This document shows positions 59,997 through 64,000 of a stretch of DNA of 64,000 nucleotides, in pieces. The notes beneath the pieces were generated by a model, which worked only from the letters and a program-made list of their open reading frames with translations, was not told the DNA's origin and did not search any database. The position numbers and the translations under genes are program-made. Source of the stretch: Acidobacteriota bacterium. GTDB taxonomy: Bacteria > Acidobacteriota > UBA6911. Every line of letters begins with the position of its first letter. Position 1 is the stretch's first letter. The stretch spans positions 1 to 64,000 of the forward strand of contig JAFGIY010000136.1 in assembly GCA_016929335.1 (NCBI GenBank), given 5' to 3'.

Positions 59997-61895
59997 ATGG
60001 CTACATTTCATGAATTTGTCGGAAACAAAGGTCACGCACCTGAATGGCCGTATCCGATTCGCTATGACCAGGAACAGGTAGTTGAGACCGATGTGCTGGT
60101 TATCGGCGGGGGGATTGCCGGGTGCTGGGCCGCCATCAGCGCCGCCCGGAACGGCGTGCGGGTTGCGTTGGTTGAAAAATCGGCCACTATCCGCAGCGGC
60201 GCAGGCGGGCCGGGATGCGATCACTGGTGCGACACGGCGGCAAATCCTCTCTCCAAGGTCAACCCGGACGAATGGGCTCAAATGCTGACCGACGGATTCG
60301 GTGGATATGGAAACGGAATCGGCCGCGAAATTCAATGCCGCGAAAATTACGATACGCTGCTGGAACTCGAGAAAATGGGCGGCAAGATTAGGGACGCCGA
60401 GGACAAATTCAAGGGCGTCGAAGGCCGCGACGATAAAACCAAATTCCTGATCTCTCCCCGCATGAATCCATTCCATGACACAAATGTCGTCATCCGTGTG
60501 TGGGGAACAACCTTCAAACCGGCATTGAAGAAAGAATGCGAACGCCTGGGCGTCAAAGTTATTGACCGGGTCATGGTTACCAGCCTGCTGACGGAAAAAG
60601 GGATTCAAGGCGCCGGAGTGGTCGGCGCAACCGGCGTGAACGCCCGGACGGGCGAATTCATGATCTTCAAGGCCAAATCAGTCATTCTCTGCTCGTCATC
60701 CGGCGGATCCCTCTGGCTTCTCAGCACAGAACTATCCGGTTACAACACCATGTCGCCGCGCGCCGTGTCCGGCGACGGCATCGCGATGGCATGGCGAGCC
60801 GGCGCAGAGTTTGCGCTTATGGAAAGATCCGGAATCATGGGCATTACGCCCGGATTCAAACACCGATGGTATACCGGCGCAGGCGATGCGAGCTACGAGA
60901 ACGTCATGCTGGTCGATGCCAACGGCAAATCCCTTCCAATCGTTACCGAACCGGGCTGGCGTCAGAAAAATGTCGATCGCATGGGAATGGGATTTGCGGC
61001 AATTCGCGAAAAGGTTCTCAGCGGCGAATATGCCCTGCCGTTCTACGGCGACTTCCCTTCCATGCCGGAGATCGAGCGCAAAGTCGTCTGGAACATGCTG
61101 CTGGAAGAAGAGAGTACCGGGAAAATTATCGTGGATACCTATTCGGAAGCCGGATTTGATCCGGCGAAGGATCAGCTTCAGAATTACGCGCTGATCGAGG
61201 GATCCAGTCTGCCTCAATGGCGCGAAACCAATGGCGGCGGCCTGGTGATTGACTGGGATTTGAAGACGACTCTCGACGGACTCTATGCCGCAGGCACGCA
61301 GTTGTTTTCTCCGGGCGATCACAGCTTCGCAGCCTCGACCGGAAGATATGCCGGAAGGAAAGCGGCGGCTTTCGCGCGGCAGGCAGGCGGCGGAGCGGTA
61401 TCCAGGGATCAAATTTCCATAGAAAAGGCCAGAGTCTATGCCCCTGTAAGGAGAAACGAAGGAATGGATTGGAAGGAATTGCACGCCGGTATCGCCCGCG
61501 TGATGCAATACTACTGCAGCGAATACAAAACCGAGTCTCTTTTTAAAATTGCATTGGATTCGCTTCAGGAGATCGAGGAGAAATGGGCGCCAACGCTCCA
61601 TGCCCTGGATCCGCATAAACTCATACGAAGTCTCGAGGACTTGAGCATGCTGACGCATGCCCGGATCCATTTGTACGCCTCTTTGGCCCGCAAAGCCAGC
61701 AGCCCCTTTCTTGGATTCCACAGAATGGATTATCCTCAATCGGATCCGCCGGAGTGGCGTAAATTTATTACGGTGAAACTGGCGGACGGCAAGGTGCGGG
61801 CTGGAGAGCTGCCTCTGGATTACTGGGGTAATCTCAAGGAAAATTATGAAGCGCATAACAAGGACTACGAAGGCGTATACGATGCGAAAACCTAA
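59997..61895 (+). CDS. Flavoprotein, FrdA/AprA-like
   Basis: 632 aa from ATG at 59997 (TAGGAGT upstream); in-frame codons before it lie in the hairpin. FAD Rossmann motif VLVIGGGIAGCWAAISAARNG (about 33-53), SGAGGPGCDHWCD, and the GDGIAMAWRAGAEFALMER helix with late FAD motif GGGLVIDWDLKTTLDGLYAAGTQL, as in fumarate reductase, aspartate oxidase and APS reductase alpha. A long C-terminal helical domain follows (about 470-632). The ferredoxin partner implies electron transfer to an unknown substrate; it is not typical AprA, whose sulphite-binding residues I could not confirm. Confidence 0.85.
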   Translation: MATFHEFVGNKGHAPEWPYPIRYDQEQVVETDVLVIGGGIAGCWAAISAARNGVRVALVEKSATIRSGAGGPGCDHWCDTAANPLSKVNPDEWAQMLTDGFGGYGNGIGREIQCRENYDTLLELEKMGGKIRDAEDKFKGVEGRDDKTKFLISPRMNPFHDTNVVIRVWGTTFKPALKKECERLGVKVIDRVMVTSLLTEKGIQGAGVVGATGVNARTGEFMIFKAKSVILCSSSGGSLWLLSTELSGYNTMSPRAVSGDGIAMAWRAGAEFALMERSGIMGITPGFKHRWYTGAGDASYENVMLVDANGKSLPIVTEPGWRQKNVDRMGMGFAAIREKVLSGEYALPFYGDFPSMPEIERKVVWNMLLEEESTGKIIVDTYSEAGFDPAKDQLQNYALIEGSSLPQWRETNGGGLVIDWDLKTTLDGLYAAGTQLFSPGDHSFAASTGRYAGRKAAAFARQAGGGAVSRDQISIEKARVYAPVRRNEGMDWKELHAGIARVMQYYCSEYKTESLFKIALDSLQEIEEKWAPTLHALDPHKLIRSLEDLSMLTHARIHLYASLARKASSPFLGFHRMDYPQSDPPEWRKFITVKLADGKVRAGELPLDYWGNLKENYEAHNKDYEGVYDAKT

Positions 61896-61936
61896 GATGA
61901 CGATTGGCAACGTGGAAATGACGGCGGAGGCTCTGC

Positions 61937-61978
61937 AGCCACGAATTGCACCAATTTAAATTTGTGAAATGCGTGGCT
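61937..61978. repeat. CACGAATT-type inverted repeat (family A, copy 7)
   Basis: AGCCACGAATTGCACCAATTTA and its imperfect partner AAATTTGTGAAATGCGTGGCT flank the convergent ends of the flavoprotein gene and the next minus-strand gene. Confidence 0.7.
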
Positions 61979-61980
61979 CT

Positions 61981-63006
61981 CTAATCCCGGCCGCTGCCGC
62001 TCTTGTATTTGTTCACGACGCCGATGGGCATGATATTGCGGAGCAGGCAGTTCTGAAGCTTTTGGATTTGCAGGACAATCAATACAGTGATCAGAGGCGG
62101 AAGAGATGTGGCAAATATCAAATTCAGAAGCGAAGCATCGGGGCGAGTGAGGTTGCTTAAAATTTGAATATAGGCGAAAACCATGCTGAAAGCCGCCACT
62201 CCTGCAAGACGCCGGTGCAGTTTTCTGATATCAAAAACTGTGAGTCCGACGAGCACTGATACCAGAGAGAACGCAGCCGTCATCCAGAGCACACCGGCAT
62301 CAATGCCATCAGGATAGAAGGATAGGAGCCCGAATCGTGCCGTGGGGATCAGCACACCCACATGGCAGAGCAGCATCATTAATATTGATGCAGGGCCGCG
62401 AGATTTCGGAGCGGCAAGGAATAAGCCATAGAATGTGGACATAATAATCATGGCAATACCTGGACCAAGTTTGGAAGGGTCTTTTGCACAGACAAGTGAG
62501 TAAAAAATGCCCCAGGTTAAGCCCAGCCAGGAGCCATAAAACGCATACCTGCGCAGCGAATCAATATCGCGCTTGCGAGTGATCATAAAACCAACAGCCG
62601 CGCAGACAGCCATAAAGAGCAAAAGCGAAGGGTGGAAAAACGCATGGATTCGAATCCGGGCAATTTGTCCCAGGGGTAAAGCAAAAAGAGCCGCGATCGC
62701 CAGGAACCGGATCAGCATGCATCTGCGGGATTGCGCGCGCGCCCTTTGAATCTCCTGCGAGATCACCGAGACATCGCCAAAGCGCTCCTGCGCAAGTTTC
62801 CAGGCATCTTCGGGATTTTGTCCTTCTGCAAGATGGGCTTCGTATGAATCCCGCAGATGGCATTCAAATTCCCGTTGCACGGATTCAGCGCCGTCCATGC
62901 GGGCGCCGATTTTGGGAAATCGCCGGTTCAGCATCGAAATCCATATTGGTTCGGGCGGAAGGTGTCGTTCGCAGTATTCCTTTATTGACTCCCCGATATC
63001 ACGCAT
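61981..63006 (-). CDS. Multi-pass membrane protein with ADOP-like N-terminal domain
   Basis: 341 aa. The N-terminal 90 residues are soluble and helical (VQREFECHLRDSYEAHLAEGQNPEDAWKLAQERFGDVSVISQEI), like the prefix domain found at the start of Acidobacterial duplicated orphan permeases. About eight membrane helices follow (about 95-335), but no FtsX permease or periplasmic domain. It may be a stand-alone relative of that prefix protein. It overlaps the PadR regulator by 8 bases, so expression is coupled. The role is unknown. Confidence 0.65.
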   Translation of the reverse strand: MRDIGESIKEYCERHLPPEPIWISMLNRRFPKIGARMDGAESVQREFECHLRDSYEAHLAEGQNPEDAWKLAQERFGDVSVISQEIQRARAQSRRCMLIRFLAIAALFALPLGQIARIRIHAFFHPSLLLFMAVCAAVGFMITRKRDIDSLRRYAFYGSWLGLTWGIFYSLVCAKDPSKLGPGIAMIIMSTFYGLFLAAPKSRGPASILMMLLCHVGVLIPTARFGLLSFYPDGIDAGVLWMTAAFSLVSVLVGLTVFDIRKLHRRLAGVAAFSMVFAYIQILSNLTRPDASLLNLIFATSLPPLITVLIVLQIQKLQNCLLRNIMPIGVVNKYKSGSGRD

Positions 63007-63334
63007 AGGACGCCTCCAGAATGCTCTCGACCGCCTTGGAGTATACGGACCATTCCCTGGTGTCGGACATCAGTGCACGCTTTCCATCGTCTGTAATGAC
63101 ATAGACGCGTCGCTTTTTGCCGCTTGAGGCTTCCACCCATTCTCCCCGGATAAGCTCTTTCGCTTCGAGCTTGTGAAGCGCGGGGTATATGGTTCCTTCC
63201 TGCCATTCGAAAATGCCGTCGGATAATTCGTTTATCCGCCGGACAATTTCATAGCCATGAGCTGAACCGGTGTTTAATACCGACAAAATAAGCGTAGTCG
63301 TCGTTCCACCAACCAATTCCTTGCGAAACTTCAT
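62999..63334 (-). CDS. PadR-family transcriptional regulator
   Basis: 111 aa, typical for the family. Winged helix: LSVLNTGSAHGYEIVRRINELSDGIFEWQEGTIYPALHKLEAKELIRGEWVEASSGKKRRVYVITDDGKRAL, where the GTIYPALHKLE helix is the recognition helix and KKRRVY the wing. The C-terminal helix mediates dimerisation. It is the first gene of a two-gene unit with the membrane protein and most probably represses it. PadR/ADOP-type pairs are frequent in Acidobacteria. Confidence 0.92.
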   Translation of the reverse strand: MKFRKELVGGTTTTLILSVLNTGSAHGYEIVRRINELSDGIFEWQEGTIYPALHKLEAKELIRGEWVEASSGKKRRVYVITDDGKRALMSDTREWSVYSKAVESILEASYA

Positions 63335-63439
63335 ATCTCCTCCATCGCTGACTGACCTTTTACATCGACCATCGAGGTATCTTTCTTTAAGCCATTTTGA
63401 ATATTTGATGGGTGTCCAAATATTTTTGCTTGATTTTAG

Positions 63440-63451
63440 TCATACGTATGA
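63440..63451. promoter_or_regulatory. Palindromic operator candidate for the TetR gene
   Basis: TCATACGTATGA is a perfect 12-base palindrome ending 13 bases before the TetR ATG, in the divergent space shared with padR. It is the expected type of TetR-dimer site. Confidence 0.5.
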
Positions 63452-63464
63452 TTTAATCGGTCGC

Positions 63465-64000
63465 ATGATTGACACGAAGCAGCGGATTCTGGATGCAGCC
63501 GAAAAGCTCTTTGGAGAAAAGGGTTATGACTCCACTTCTCTGCGACAGATCATCTCCGAAGCGAAAGTGAACCTGGCAGCTATCCATTACCATTTCGGAT
63601 CAAAACAAGAACTGCTGGATCAGGTGATTATTCGAAAAGCCGGACCAATGAATGAGCGCCGGCTGAAACTCCTTGACCGGTTTGAAGCCGAATCAGCGCC
63701 TGAATCCGCCGCTCTCGAGAAAATTGTGGTAGCTTTTGTACTGCCGGCAATCCTGGTGGAAAAGAGTCCCGGATTCGTTAAATTGATGGGAAGAGTGCAT
63801 GCAGAAGGGCTTATGCCGGAAATCGCCAGGCGGAACTTTCAGCCGATGATCGCCCGGTTTCTGTCAGCCCTGCATCGTGCTTTGCCGGATTCATCGCAGA
63901 AAGAGCTGATCTGGAAGGCTCATTTTGCGCTGGGCGCGATGTCCATCGCCCTGACTGCAAGCCCGGACGTAGATCCGGAAACCGCAGCCGAATCACCGAC
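63465..64000 (+). CDS. TetR-family regulator, cut by window end
   Basis: At least 178 aa, open at the right edge. HTH domain: ILDAAEKLFGEKGYDSTSLRQIISEAKVNLAAIHYHFGSKQELLDQVI (about residues 8-55), where LAAIHYHFGSK is the recognition helix and following turn. The C-terminal ligand and dimer domain begins at about residue 65 and includes VLPAILVEKSPGFVKLMGRVHAEGLMPEIARRNF, like the AcrR/CerR-type group. It reads away from PadR and has a palindrome just upstream. Effector and target are unknown. Confidence 0.88.
   Translation, partial: MIDTKQRILDAAEKLFGEKGYDSTSLRQIISEAKVNLAAIHYHFGSKQELLDQVIIRKAGPMNERRLKLLDRFEAESAPESAALEKIVVAFVLPAILVEKSPGFVKLMGRVHAEGLMPEIARRNFQPMIARFLSALHRALPDSSQKELIWKAHFALGAMSIALTASPDVDPETAAESP

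Noticed and set aside
60732-61910. Minus-strand ORF of 392 codons opposite the flavoprotein gene
   Set aside because: Antisense of a strongly supported FAD-binding protein.

Overview
The window reads as chromosomal DNA of a Gram-negative bacterium with moderate G+C and a mostly core-gene background. Evidence for a Gram-negative envelope includes HlyD/MacB-type efflux parts, a hopanoid gene (hpnH), a Spy/CpxP-like periplasmic protein and many signal peptides. An archaeal/eukaryotic-type ProRS, a LeuRS with an extra block before the editing domain, a PadR gene next to a protein with an ADOP-like N-terminus, and many long intergenic hairpins fit Acidobacteriota or a neighbouring deep lineage. 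That placement is inference; no rRNA or marker phylogeny is available here. I see no prophage, IS transposase, CRISPR array or plasmid module.

Layout. 0-6 kb: glycosyltransferase, PilZ protein, alpha/beta hydrolase, Rieske-AIF-type reductase, cupin, O-methyltransferase. 6-9 kb: a response-regulator receiver fused to a formate/nitrite (FNT) channel, then HpnH. 9-16.5 kb: CocE/NonD hydrolase, Ycf46-like AAA ATPase, and an SbcC/SbcD-like (YhaN/YhaO) pair. 16.8-20 kb: GGDEF cyclase overlapping a MinD-type ATPase, then an ECF sigma/RskA anti-sigma pair. 20-30 kb: leuS, asnA, a radical SAM protein, an ilv operon (ilvN then ilvB) behind a complete leader-peptide attenuator, tpx, a second PilZ protein, and a DsbA-like/MauE-like pair. 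30-36 kb: DUF4342 and Myb/SANT-like small genes, mutY, an ECF sigma/anti-sigma/Spy-like operon, HAD phosphatase, cyclophilin.

36-43 kb, minus strand: a six-gene operon of one secreted, apparently degenerate peptidase-like protein, three successive HlyD-family adaptors, a MacB-type permease without its ATPase, and a membrane-anchored Nfu_N-like protein. 43-54 kb: tRNA-Cys, hydrolase, HEAT protein, zinc-ribbon protein, hemE, metallo-beta-lactamase-fold hydrolase, proS, PHP protein, dGTPase, LOG-family protein, thiD. 54-64 kb: FAD oxidoreductase, RsbU-like phosphatase (pseudo-receiver/FHA/GAF/SpoIIE) with a STAS antagonist, SnoaL-like protein, a ferredoxin/flavoprotein pair resembling AprBA, a PadR regulator with its membrane partner, and a TetR gene cut by the window edge.

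Signalling is heavily represented: GGDEF, two PilZ proteins, two ECF/anti-sigma pairs, a partner-switching pair and the receiver-channel fusion. The intergenic spaces hold at least five unrelated families of inverted repeats, several built from iterated 6-7 base words; one of about 120 bp recurs with a conserved core and looks like a small dispersed element. The best candidates for something new are the receiver-FNT fusion, the triple-adaptor operon and the 120-bp repeat family. The ilv attenuator is the best supported regulatory element.
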